This document shows positions 8,170-17,122 of a stretch of 64,000 bases of DNA, piece after piece (the first letter of the stretch is position 1; every line of letters begins with the position of its first letter). The DNA comes from Chroococcus sp. FPU101 (GTDB lineage: Bacteria > Cyanobacteriota > Cyanobacteriia > Cyanobacteriales > Microcystaceae). Below the pieces are notes generated by a model. The model was not told the DNA's origin, did not search any database, and was given only the letters and a program-made list of their open reading frames with translations. Made by a program: the position numbers and the translations under genes. Where the stretch lies: positions 1 to 64,000 of the forward strand of contig NZ_BLJI01000008.1 in NCBI RefSeq assembly GCF_017312365.1, read 5' to 3'.

Positions 8170-9210
8170 ATGTCTAGTGTTCAAGAAGCAAAAGATAGAC
8201 TTGACACAATTATCAAAAAAGCTAGAGTTGATTTTTATAAACCGATTCAAATTGCCGAAGTTCTGCGACGTTCGCGTTTACATAATGATATTGATATTTT
8301 AAATAAAGAAACTTATCAAAATAAATCTATAAGATGGAGCGATGAAATTACAAAACGATTAATTGGTAAAGTTTCTACGTCTTCAGCTAGATATCAACAT
8401 GATGTATGGAACACAACAGAGATGCCACCAGAATTACTAGAAATTCTTGATAGAGAAAATCAAAGAACTCAAGGTGTAGTAGAACGTTATATTTATTTTA
8501 AATTTAGCGAAAGACAGAAAACAATTCCTTATATTGACAACACATCTTATAATCAATTTGAATTAAGTGATTTACTTAAATTATTTAGAGTTAATTCTGG
8601 TATAAAGCGAAGTATTGATAAAGCATATGAAATTATAACTGATAGTTTATTTGAAACACTTGTAATAGCACTTGATAATAAAATTACTATTAGTATTCCT
8701 ATAGATAAACAAGATTTATTAAATGAATTTTCTGATTTAGCTAAAGTCTTACTTGGTTTACAAAAAGGACAGAATTCTTGGGAATTTGCAGCCCATATTT
8801 ATCGAGTAGGTGTGACTAATGCAGCAGATAGAGGTCTAGATATGTGAGCTAATTTTGGGCCTGCAATACAAATAAAACATATTACACTTGATACAGAAAG
8901 CGTAAAAAAAATCACAGATCAAATTGAAAGTGATCATATCGTTATCGTTTGCCGTGACATTGATACAAAAATTATTCAATCAATAACGCAACAAATTAGT
9001 TGGGATCAAAGAGTTCGTGGTATTATTCAAGAATCTGAGTTAATTACTTGGTATCATCGTTGTTTAAAAGGTAGATACTCTAATGAGTTAGCAAATTCGT
9101 TAATTAAATGTTTAGCAAATAGTTTTAGAAAAGTATTTCCTCATTCAGTCGCTTTAGCAGATTTTTTAGAAAGAAGGCAATATTTCGATTTAATAGTTGA
9201 TAGCTTTTGA
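8170..9210 (+). pseudogene. HaeII-family type II restriction endonuclease, interrupted by an in-frame TGA
   Basis: The first open stretch is 225 residues (YKPIQIAEVLRRSR, GVTNAADRGLDM) and ends in TGA at 8845-8847. The same frame stays open for another 120 codons (ANFGPAIQIKHITL to FLERRQYFDLIVDSF) and ends at 9208-9210. Across the stop the protein reads RGLDM-stop-ANFGPAIQIKH. HaeII-family enzymes, as I remember them, have a Trp at that position, so a TGG to TGA change is the simplest explanation. The residues after the stop probably include the metal-binding lysine (QxK), so the short product should be inactive. Total length, about 346 codons, fits the family. The codon use is AT-rich. The gene directly follows its methyltransferase gene. 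Confidence 0.85.
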
Positions 9211-9299
9211 ATGACAAATAACGATATAAATAAGCTAAAAATATAAATATAGACTAAGAATAAAACGTTTTTCATTAAATTTAGGTTAATTTTTTAACA

Positions 9300-10448
9300 A
9301 TGAACAATGATAAGTTTTCTTTTTTGAGAGATGAACGAGTATTAAAAGTTGCCGTACAAATCTTTGTTGTTTTATTGGTAATTGTTCTTGTTTTAATATT
9401 CGGTTACAATTTAATTCGCAATTTTCAAAATTTAGGTTTAAGTTTTGGCTTTGATTTTCTTAAACGTCCCGCATCTTTTGGCATTGGTGATGCTGCTATA
9501 TCCTATCAACCAAACGATTCATATTCTCGGGCTATTTTAGTGGGTATAGTTAATTCTCTACGAGTTATTATTGTTGGGATTGTTTTAGCTACTCTTGTTG
9601 GAATCATCACAGGTATTGCTCGTTTATCCGATAATTGGTTAATACAAAAAATAGCTACAATTTATATAGAAGTTTTTCGGAATACTCCTTTACTCCTACA
9701 ATTATTTTTCTGGTACTTTGCTGTTTTTCTTAGACTACCAACGGCGGAAAACACAATTAATTTTTTAAATCTGTTTAATTTGAGTAATTTAGGTTTATCT
9801 TTACCTTGGCCGAGTAATAAGATAGCATTAATTATTTTATTACTTCTTATCATTTTTAGTGTTTATTTATGGCAAAAACGAACACAAGCGGTTATGGAGC
9901 AAGATTCATCAAGTAAAGTTTTATCATGGATTTTATTAACAATAGCAACATCTATAATCTTAATTCTTATTTTTGGTTTAAACTGGCAAATTCCGCAATT
10001 TAATCCAACAACATTATCTTTTGTCGGAGGTTTAACCCTATCTCCAGAGTTAGCTACTTTAGTGATGGGTTTAACTTTTTATACGGCTGCTTTTATTGCA
10101 GAAGTGATAAGATGCGGTATAATATCTGTTAATAAAGGACAATGGGAAGCAGCAAAAGCCTTAGGATTAAAACCATATTTAGTGATGCAACTGATTATTT
10201 TTCCTCAAGCATTACGGGTGATTATTCCTCCTTTGACTAGCGAATTTCTCAATTTAGCTAAAAATTCAAGTTTAGCGATTGCCATTGGTTATAATGATGT
10301 TTATGGAATTGCTAATACAGTTGCTAATCAAACAGGACGCTCAATCGAAATGCTATTAATTGTTATGTCTAGTTATTTGATTTTTAATCTAATTATTTCA
10401 AGTTTGATGAATTTATTTAATAATTTAGTTCAAATCAAAGAAAGATAA
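9300..10448 (+). CDS. natG: Amino-acid ABC transporter permease (NatG/AapQ type)
   Basis: The 382-residue inner-membrane protein has an N-terminal membrane segment at about 18-40. A periplasmic loop typical of the AapQ/BztB subgroup follows (SFGFDFLKRPASFGIGDAAISY), then several more membrane helices. The ATPase-docking EAA motif is at about 275-310 (KGQWEAAKALGLKP, IIFPQALRVIIPP). It should form the translocation pore for amino acids together with NatH. In related operons it directly follows the binding-protein gene; here the restriction-modification pair intervenes. The start is 90 bases after the nuclease pseudogene. Confidence 0.9.
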   Translation: MNNDKFSFLRDERVLKVAVQIFVVLLVIVLVLIFGYNLIRNFQNLGLSFGFDFLKRPASFGIGDAAISYQPNDSYSRAILVGIVNSLRVIIVGIVLATLVGIITGIARLSDNWLIQKIATIYIEVFRNTPLLLQLFFWYFAVFLRLPTAENTINFLNLFNLSNLGLSLPWPSNKIALIILLLLIIFSVYLWQKRTQAVMEQDSSSKVLSWILLTIATSIILILIFGLNWQIPQFNPTTLSFVGGLTLSPELATLVMGLTFYTAAFIAEVIRCGIISVNKGQWEAAKALGLKPYLVMQLIIFPQALRVIIPPLTSEFLNLAKNSSLAIAIGYNDVYGIANTVANQTGRSIEMLLIVMSSYLIFNLIISSLMNLFNNLVQIKER

Positions 10449-10491
10449 ATATTAAATTTGATAAACTTATTTAAGTTAATCTAAACATATT

Positions 10492-10587
10492 ATGCGTGTT
10501 AACAAAGTTATTAATCTTATTAGTCAATTCTTACTAGGTCTATTATTTTTCTGCTTCATCAGCTTGTCACTAAATGGCTTAAACTAA
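10492..10587 (+). CDS. Possible 31-residue membrane peptide
   Basis: A short ATG-initiated frame encodes one hydrophobic helix flanked by a basic N-terminus (MRVNKVINLISQF, LLGLLFFCFISL). It matches no small photosystem or cytochrome subunit that I recognise. The ribosome-binding site is not convincing and such short frames arise by chance in AT-rich DNA. It is listed because the surrounding 280 bases between natG and the coiled-coil gene contain nothing else. Confidence 0.15.
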   Translation: MRVNKVINLISQFLLGLLFFCFISLSLNGLN

Positions 10588-10726
10588 TTAGCTGTTGTTA
10601 CAATACCTTAAAAAATGCTTGTTATAACAGAGAATAAAACTTCATTTACCTATATAATCTAATTAATTCTATAATGGAACAAACTCCAGAGAACTTAAAA
10701 ACTTTGAATTAGTAGGAGTTAATCAA

Positions 10727-11059
10727 ATGTCAGAAGATAGATTAGAAAGACTTGAAAAAATTGTTGAGTCTAATGCTAAATCAATCCAAGCTTTAAGTGA
10801 TGCTGTAGCACAAGACCGCCAAGCACGTTCAAAAGAAAAAGAAGAAAAAGCCAGAGAGCAAGCACAGCTTTATCAGTATTTAGGAAGAATAGCGGCGGCT
10901 CAATCCTCTTTTTATGAAGTACAAGCGGATTACTATCATCAATTAGCTATCTTAGCAGAACGCCAGACCAAAGCTGAAGAAAAACAAGCTCAAATGCGTG
11001 AAGAAATTTTAGCCATTCTCAATAGAACAACACCGCAAAACGATATTAAACAAGCTTAA
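10727..11059 (+). CDS. Small coiled-coil protein of unknown function
   Basis: The 110-residue protein is almost entirely charged helix. It starts with a heptad-like segment (RLERLEKIVESNAKSIQALSDAV), continues with a Lys/Glu/Arg-rich stretch (ARSKEKEEKAREQAQLYQYLGR) and ends in another coiled coil (AERQTKAEEKQAQMREEILAIL). It has no signal peptide or membrane segment. I do not recognise a named family; proteins of this look are common in cyanobacteria. The ribosome-binding site (AGTAGGAG at 10712-10719) is good. It lies between the two permease genes of the amino-acid importer, but nothing in it suggests a transport role. Confidence 0.7.
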   Translation: MSEDRLERLEKIVESNAKSIQALSDAVAQDRQARSKEKEEKAREQAQLYQYLGRIAAAQSSFYEVQADYYHQLAILAERQTKAEEKQAQMREEILAILNRTTPQNDIKQA

Positions 11060-11165
11060 TCACATCAATTTAGTTTGACTGCTCAATTAAGAGAAAATTT
11101 AGTTAGTATAACCCGAAATTTTTGTATCACGCTGATGATCAATCAGCGAGTATTTAACTTATAAA

Positions 11166-12359
11166 ATGAATTACAATTCTTATATTAATTGGTTGAAAAA
11201 TAACTTATTTAATACTTGGTATAATAGCTTACTCACAATTATTACTCTAGCTGTTGTATTTTGGTTTGGTTCAAGCTTCATACAATGGGTATTAACTGAG
11301 GCACAATGGAACGTTATACTCGCTAATCTAAGATTATTTTTTGTTGGTCGCTATCCACAAGATCAAATCTGGCGTATTTGGATAACACTCGGTTTAATTA
11401 TTGCTCTGGCTGGTCTAACTTGGGGATATTTTACCCGTACAGGTAACTTATTAGATAGTACTAGCCTCATCATTTTAGGAATTTTATCACTAACTTGTAT
11501 TACGCTGCCACTGGCACGCTTCGCGCACGCTATTCCCACTAAAATTTATTCTAGTCTATTACTTTTTGTTAACTTAGTCCTTTTAATCGCCACTGGATTT
11601 TTAGGAAGATATATCAGTAAGCGTTTTTCTTTCTTAGGTTCTTATTTATCTTTGTTATGGCTAATTAATTTTTTAATTATTTTATGGCTTTTGCAAGGTG
11701 GTTTATTTCTAAAACCGATTCGATTAGATGATTTGAGTGGTTTAATTCTAACGCTTTTAACAGCAATTATTAGTATTGTACTTTCTTTTCCGTTTGGTAT
11801 TCTTTTAGCATTGGGAAGACAAAGCACTTTACCTGTCATTCGTTGGTTATCGATAGCCTATATTGAAATTATTCGCGGTTTACCCTTAATTGGCATTCTC
11901 TTTATGGCACAGGTGATGTTACCTTTAGTCTTATCACCCGATGTACGACTTGATCGCGTCATCAGAGCGATTACAGGATATACTATCTTCAGTGCTGCAT
12001 ATTTAGCCGAAAATGTCCGAGGTGGATTACAATCAATCCCTAAAGGTCAATACGAAGCAGCCAAAGCACTCGGATTAAGTACCCCATTATCTCTAGCTTT
12101 AATTATCTTACCCCAAGCCTTAAAAGCGGTCATCCCTTCAATGGTGGGACAGTTTATCAGCTTATTCAAAGATACATCTTTACTGGCGATTATTGGTTTA
12201 GTTGACTTACTCGGAATTTCTCAATCAATCTTAGCTAACCCTAAATATATCGGACGATACGCAGAAGTTTATCTGTTTATTGCCTTGATCTATTTTATCT
12301 GTTGTTATGCCATGTCGATCGCCGCCAGAAAGCTAGAAAAGAAATTAGCCACAGAATAG
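11166..12359 (+). CDS. natH: Amino-acid ABC transporter permease (NatH/AapM type)
   Basis: This 397-residue permease has an N-terminal region with several extra membrane helices, typical of the AapM/BztC subgroup. The conserved permease core follows (SGLILTLLTAIISIVLSFPFGILLALGRQ, written here as one hydrophobic run at about 190-218). The EAA loop is at about 300-325 (KGQYEAAKALGLSTP, ILPQALKAVIPSM). It should pair with NatG. The importer's ATPase (BgtA/AapP type) is not in the window; in Anabaena the shared ATPase BgtA is likewise encoded apart from natFGH. The coiled-coil gene sits between natG and natH. Confidence 0.88.
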   Translation: MNYNSYINWLKNNLFNTWYNSLLTIITLAVVFWFGSSFIQWVLTEAQWNVILANLRLFFVGRYPQDQIWRIWITLGLIIALAGLTWGYFTRTGNLLDSTSLIILGILSLTCITLPLARFAHAIPTKIYSSLLLFVNLVLLIATGFLGRYISKRFSFLGSYLSLLWLINFLIILWLLQGGLFLKPIRLDDLSGLILTLLTAIISIVLSFPFGILLALGRQSTLPVIRWLSIAYIEIIRGLPLIGILFMAQVMLPLVLSPDVRLDRVIRAITGYTIFSAAYLAENVRGGLQSIPKGQYEAAKALGLSTPLSLALIILPQALKAVIPSMVGQFISLFKDTSLLAIIGLVDLLGISQSILANPKYIGRYAEVYLFIALIYFICCYAMSIAARKLEKKLATE

Positions 12360-12452
12360 CCTAGAACTCCTTTGCATCGACAGTTACTCAAAAAATAAGC
12401 TAAACTGGTAATGAGTTTGTATAACAGAATCAAGAGATAGCTAGTCAGAAAA

Positions 12453-12902
12453 ATGAACAATCAAGAGACATCCTCTAAACCGATTCGCTCATTGGATGAT
12501 GCTTTGGAGCAATGTCAAACTTTAGGGATGCGTGTCAGTCGTCAACGCCGCTACATTTTAGAATTATTATGGCAGGCTAACGAACATTTGTCAGCCAGAG
12601 ATATTTATGATCGACTTAATCTACAGGGAAAGAATATCGGTCATACTTCGGTATATCAAAATTTAGAGGCTTTGTCGAGTCAAGGTATTATCGAATGTGT
12701 TGAACGATGTGACGGAAGACTCTACGGGAATATTAGTGACTCCCATAGTCATGTGAACTGTATTGATACTCATCAAATTATGGATGTTCATATCGAATTA
12801 CCCGAAGACCTCATCAAACAAATTGAAGCGCAAACAGGTGTAAAAATTACAGAATATCGGATCGATTTTTATGGATATAAAAACCAGAAGGCCGTAAACT
12901 AG
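12453..12902 (+). CDS. Fur-family repressor, PerR/FurC-like
   Basis: At 149 residues this is a Fur-superfamily regulator: an N-terminal winged helix (LGMRVSRQRRYILELLWQ, HTSVYQNLEALSSQGII) followed by a metal-binding dimerisation domain (SDSHSHVNCIDTHQIMDVHIELP). The CxxC pairs of the structural zinc site seen in Fur and Zur are missing. The sequence is close to my memory of FurC (PerR-like) proteins of cyanobacteria, which respond to peroxide. It would act as a cytoplasmic metal-dependent DNA-binding protein. It begins 93 bases after natH and is followed 33 bases later by the receiver-DUF3685 gene, so those two may be co-transcribed. Assignment to FurC rather than another Fur paralog is moderately sure. 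Confidence 0.85.
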   Translation: MNNQETSSKPIRSLDDALEQCQTLGMRVSRQRRYILELLWQANEHLSARDIYDRLNLQGKNIGHTSVYQNLEALSSQGIIECVERCDGRLYGNISDSHSHVNCIDTHQIMDVHIELPEDLIKQIEAQTGVKITEYRIDFYGYKNQKAVN

Positions 12903-12935
12903 CTAATAAAAATTGGTACAATTGGGTAGAAATTT

Positions 12936-14630
12936 GTGAGCGATCGCACTATTGGCCTATTATTAATTGATGATGACCCGATTTTTCGACTGGGACTCTC
13001 TCAAGGACTGGCATTTGTCTCCGATCTCCGAGTCACTGCGCAAAGAGACACCGTAACAATTCTTAATCAGTCTGTTGAGCCATTGCCAGATGTCATCATT
13101 TTAGATCCATTATTTCCTGCGTCTAGTGGCCCTAATTGGGTATTGTGTCAATTTTTGCAGCAAAATTACCCTAAAGCCAAAATTTTACTCCTTAGTTCTC
13201 AGCTTACACCAACTGATTTAGATCATGCTCAAAGATTAGGGTTGCATGGCTATTGTCCCAAAGGTACCAATTTAGATAACTTAATTGCTATTATCCGTCA
13301 AATTGCATCAGGTCAAGCTTTTTGGTCTTCTGTTTCCGCGACGACAAACCCCGTTTTATCGATTCGTCCTACCCATTGGCTGATTCGTGTGGCACAATCA
13401 GGAGTAGAACAAATCGACCAAGAATTAGCTAAAATTTTGGTTCAACTCAAAGATGTGAATTTGTCAAGATTTGATGAAATATATTGGAATGGCAGAAAAC
13501 GCGAATTACTCTCCGCATCTTGGTTAATTCGGAAACTGTTACCCGTTGAAGTTACACCCAATATTACCCCAACTCCTGTAGAACTGCCAATTACACAACC
13601 CTTTTATCAGTCAGCATTATCTGTTGTCAATAATAGTTTACCTGTCATAAGTCAGTCTCGTTCTTTGAGTAGTGCAACTGTTTATGAAGAGACTTTAGAG
13701 AAACTTCGATATAGCTTAGACAATTTAACCGATGTTCCGCTAGAAATTGATATTCTACAAGCGGTGAGAAAACGGGAATTACTTTATATTGTTTTTGAAC
13801 AAACTCGAAAAATCCTTGATGAAATTAAGTTTTTAGAACTTGAGTATACAGATTTATTGAAAAGAAAAGATTTAATTTTACTCGAAATCTGGCAAAAATC
13901 AACACATAAGTTCTTAGAAGTGAGTTACGCTGAACGAGATAATTTTTTCAGACAAGAAGTAGATCGAATTTTATTAAAAGATTTAAAATTAGTTGAAAAT
14001 GATATTTTAACTAAGATTCCTTTTGTTAATGAATTATTTGCTTATTTTCTCTTTGATAAAAGTTTGGTGATTGATCAAGTTGAATATCGAGTTGATTCAC
14101 CCGAAGAAATTTACAGAGCCGAAATTTTATTAGAAAATCTCATTATACAGATTTCTAATGGCGTGATTGCAACAGTTTTGAATAACTTCCCTGAATTGGA
14201 ATTAATCAAAAAACATCTTTATAATAATCAATTTATTTCATCAAGAGAAGTGGCAAAATTTCGGAATGATTTATCTTGGAAATATCGCAAAGATAAATAT
14301 ATCGAACATCCACAAGATATTTTTGAAAGTAAATATCGTCTGTTTTATTTCAATGAAAATAATATTAAACAAGTTTTTATCTATGCACCTCGCCAAGATG
14401 AACTCTATCAATTAAATGGTATTCCCTGGTTAGTGACGATCGGATTAGAATTTAGAGATGCAGTTGCTCCTAGACTCAGAAGTATTTTTTCTTTCTTGGG
14501 TAAAGGCGTAGTTTATCTTCTAACTCAGGTGGTTGGCCGAGGAATTGGTTTAGTTGTACTAGGGATTCTGCAAGGAGTCGGCAATACTTGGCAAGAACTT
14601 CGTTACAGTCGCAATGGTCAACAAAAGTAA
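12936..14630 (+). CDS. Response-regulator receiver domain fused to DUF3685 (Ycf55-like)
   Basis: The 564-residue protein begins with a receiver domain of about 125 residues. The acidic pocket is in LLLIDDDPIF, the phospho-accepting Asp in DVIILDPLF, and the conserved Lys in GYCPKGTNL. The rest is the long cyanobacterial DUF3685 region, related to Ycf55 of red-algal plastids. It ends in a hydrophobic stretch (FSFLGKGVVYLLTQVVGRGIGLVVLG) that could be one or two membrane helices. There is no DNA-binding output domain, so it is probably not a transcription factor. The function of the family is unknown to me. The start is GTG and overlaps a HIP1 site. The family call is from memory of the domain pair. 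Confidence 0.75.
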   Translation: MSDRTIGLLLIDDDPIFRLGLSQGLAFVSDLRVTAQRDTVTILNQSVEPLPDVIILDPLFPASSGPNWVLCQFLQQNYPKAKILLLSSQLTPTDLDHAQRLGLHGYCPKGTNLDNLIAIIRQIASGQAFWSSVSATTNPVLSIRPTHWLIRVAQSGVEQIDQELAKILVQLKDVNLSRFDEIYWNGRKRELLSASWLIRKLLPVEVTPNITPTPVELPITQPFYQSALSVVNNSLPVISQSRSLSSATVYEETLEKLRYSLDNLTDVPLEIDILQAVRKRELLYIVFEQTRKILDEIKFLELEYTDLLKRKDLILLEIWQKSTHKFLEVSYAERDNFFRQEVDRILLKDLKLVENDILTKIPFVNELFAYFLFDKSLVIDQVEYRVDSPEEIYRAEILLENLIIQISNGVIATVLNNFPELELIKKHLYNNQFISSREVAKFRNDLSWKYRKDKYIEHPQDIFESKYRLFYFNENNIKQVFIYAPRQDELYQLNGIPWLVTIGLEFRDAVAPRLRSIFSFLGKGVVYLLTQVVGRGIGLVVLGILQGVGNTWQELRYSRNGQQK

Positions 14631-14878
14631 AATAACCTAAATTAGAGATAAGCAGAGATTGGTAAAATCTAATCTAAGTTAAATTCAGGCTTTTTAAGCT
14701 GTTTAACTTTCTTCTAAAGACTAAATCTTTTTAGGTTTTGATTGATTTTACCTACGAATGGTAGCTTTTTTGAGCATTTTGGGGGTAATTTCAGGACAAT
14801 CCGAGCTTTCCACGTTCTGTATAAACGATCACCCTTACGTTAAAACACTTTGTCCATAGTAACGGATAAAAAGAAGAA

Positions 14879-16225
14879 TTACAATGCTCCTGCGGCAGTT
14901 TTATCTAATACTCCACCACTGAGATGAGAAGTCAGATTAACTGCTTGTACAAGAGGTTGAGTATCAATCCCATCCAAATAATCAATCACGCTAACCGCAC
15001 CATTTCCCTGTTTAACATTCCAAAAATGCTCAGGTTTTAAACCCAATAGATAACAGAGAATGACTTTATTAATTGCATCATGAGCGACAACGATTCCGAT
15101 TTTATATTGTTCAGAATCACCATAGATTTTAACTATATTATTCCAACAAGCGATCGCACGATCCCATATTTGCTGTAAATTCTCGCCTTCAGGCATTTGT
15201 ACGGTTTCGGGTTGAATTTTCCACTGGTGTAATAACCCTGGGAAAGTAGCCTCAATTTCGGTTTCTAATTTTCCTTCCCAGAGTCCATGACAAATTTCGG
15301 TTAAGTCGGGTTGTAGATCTAAAGGAATGTCTGGATGATGTTGTAGAATGATTTCTGCGGTTTCTTTAGGACGTGCTAGGGGACTACTAACCGCAAAATT
15401 AATATTAACATCTTTGAGAAAATCGGCAGCTTTTTGGGCTTGAATTTTGCCATTTTCATTGAGTGGGATATCTCGAATACCTTGGAATCTTCCTTCGCGG
15501 TTCCATTGGGTTTCCCCATGACGAATCAATAATAATCGTAGTCCAGTTTGAGCAGGACGAGAAGAGGGGAGAGGAATTCCTAAATGCGCGGTTTGATTAA
15601 GGGATTCAATTTGTACTGGATCGCCTAAACCACCCGAAAAATTTAAAATATTGATGCAGCAATTAGATTGATGAATAGCATGATATTTATTGGGATGGAT
15701 ACCGATCGCGCTTAAAATCAGACAGCGATTAATACCATTATGTCCGACGATTAAAATCGTTTGACCATCGTGTTTGGCTAAAACTTCACTCCAAAAATCT
15801 TTAGCTTGCTCATACAACGCAACTAGCGGATAATGTTCTTTTTCCCCATCAGCACTCGACACCATCATTTTAAACTCATGGGGGTTATGGTGCCAAAGAC
15901 GGTAATCATCAGGAAAATTTTCTTTTACTTCATCTTTTCTCAGATTTTCCCACAAACGTAAATCGACTTCTAAAAGGCGATCGCTAACGTTAATTTCAGT
16001 AGAATGTGTTAAACACCCCTGAAGAATTTCGGCAGTTGTTTTAGCGCGTTGCAGGGGACTAGAATAAATTGCATCGATTTTAAGGTCTTTAAGAGCCTTT
16101 CCTACTTTTTCCGCGTCACTGCGTCCTTTTTCAGTCAGAACCGATAGATCCGATCGACCTTGGATTTTTTGCAAAGCATTAAAGTTACTTTGTCCATGAC
16201 GTACAATAATCACCCGTGTAGCCAA
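14879..16225 (-). CDS. Two-domain histidine phosphatase (phosphoglycerate-mutase-like)
   Basis: The 448-residue protein has two histidine-phosphatase domains in tandem, each with an RHG motif. The first is at about residues 6-200 (IIVRHGQSNFN; second His in LIVGHNGINR). The second is at about 230-430 (LLIRHGETQWN; second His in VVAHDAINK). Cyanobacterial two-domain members are often annotated as 2-carboxy-D-arabinitol-1-phosphatase or phosphoglycerate mutase, but the true substrate here cannot be read from sequence. It should be a soluble cytoplasmic enzyme. It sits alone, convergent with the receiver-DUF3685 gene. Confidence 0.85.
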   Translation of the reverse strand: MATRVIIVRHGQSNFNALQKIQGRSDLSVLTEKGRSDAEKVGKALKDLKIDAIYSSPLQRAKTTAEILQGCLTHSTEINVSDRLLEVDLRLWENLRKDEVKENFPDDYRLWHHNPHEFKMMVSSADGEKEHYPLVALYEQAKDFWSEVLAKHDGQTILIVGHNGINRCLILSAIGIHPNKYHAIHQSNCCINILNFSGGLGDPVQIESLNQTAHLGIPLPSSRPAQTGLRLLLIRHGETQWNREGRFQGIRDIPLNENGKIQAQKAADFLKDVNINFAVSSPLARPKETAEIILQHHPDIPLDLQPDLTEICHGLWEGKLETEIEATFPGLLHQWKIQPETVQMPEGENLQQIWDRAIACWNNIVKIYGDSEQYKIGIVVAHDAINKVILCYLLGLKPEHFWNVKQGNGAVSVIDYLDGIDTQPLVQAVNLTSHLSGGVLDKTAAGAL

Positions 16226-16345
16226 TCGATTTATCCTCCTTTAAACACAGCATATCCGAATTCTAGATTACAAGGAATACGACCCATCCGTAAACTGTTA
16301 ATGAGCCGAAGAAAGCATCTAAGTTAACTATTGAGAAGTTTACAA

Positions 16346-17122
16346 TTAACGATTGGGTTGATTTACTGGTTGTGATCCAATTTCAAAACCCGCCGACTCT
16401 AGTAAACTTTCCCAATCTTGAATTAGAGTTGTATCATTAGGCTTGCCATCCCGCATCAAAGTAGCCAGTTGAGTTAGTGCATCGTACCAAATTCCATTAG
16501 CTGCGAGTATGGCGATACGATCTCTTGGGGTCGCTTGTTGGATTTGATGTTCTAATTCTGGTTTAATACTAATGCGTTGAATCCATCCTTCGACAAAAAT
16601 CGGATTATCTTTTTCACAATAAACTAAAAAATACCAGTGATAGAGTTGATCGGTTGTAAGAGTTGTTTTTGCTGCTGCTAGGGGGACACCGACAACACCT
16701 GATGCTAAGTGATCATGATTAATAGTAGTTTGATAGACGGTATTTTGTTGCTCATCCTGTAGAACAAATTCAACTAGATCATCATCTTGCAGTGAGTAAG
16801 GAATATAAAACCATAGACTAGGAGAACCTGAAATCGTTAGTCCTCCGACTGTTTCCATCGAGTTCATCTGCTGTGTTGGGACTAAAGCGGTTAAAGGTTG
16901 GGCAGTTGTTTGGCACATTTCACCACGACTAGCACCTCCTCTAGCACGTCCTTTCGGTAGTCCTCGGTTGGGTAATGGTGGCGGGGTAAAACTTAGTTTA
17001 GTTCCTCCAGATGATGTGACTTGTGCCGATGTCACTACAGAAAAACTAATTAGAGTTGTTAAGGTGAGCAGAAATATGATCGCGCGGAGGTAAGTTGGAC
17101 GATGGCGTTGTTTGATGTTCAT
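16346..17122 (-). CDS. DUF928 family exported protein
   Basis: The 258-residue product has an N-terminal signal peptide (basic start, then AIIFLLTLTTLISFSVVTSAQ) and the hallmarks of DUF928: PPPLPNRGLPKGRARGGASRG, LTALVP, and a Trp/Tyr-rich beta region (SLWFYIPYSLQ, YHWYFLVYCEKDNP). It should be secreted to the periplasm or outer surface. Its start lies 77 bases inside the 3' end of the CHAT-CHASE2 gene in another frame, so it is very likely the last gene of the sigma/DUF1822/CHAT-CHASE2 operon and translationally coupled. DUF928 genes next to CHASE2 proteins recur in cyanobacteria in my memory, but the function is not known. Confidence 0.8.
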   Translation of the reverse strand: MNIKQRHRPTYLRAIIFLLTLTTLISFSVVTSAQVTSSGGTKLSFTPPPLPNRGLPKGRARGGASRGEMCQTTAQPLTALVPTQQMNSMETVGGLTISGSPSLWFYIPYSLQDDDLVEFVLQDEQQNTVYQTTINHDHLASGVVGVPLAAAKTTLTTDQLYHWYFLVYCEKDNPIFVEGWIQRISIKPELEHQIQQATPRDRIAILAANGIWYDALTQLATLMRDGKPNDTTLIQDWESLLESAGFEIGSQPVNQPNR

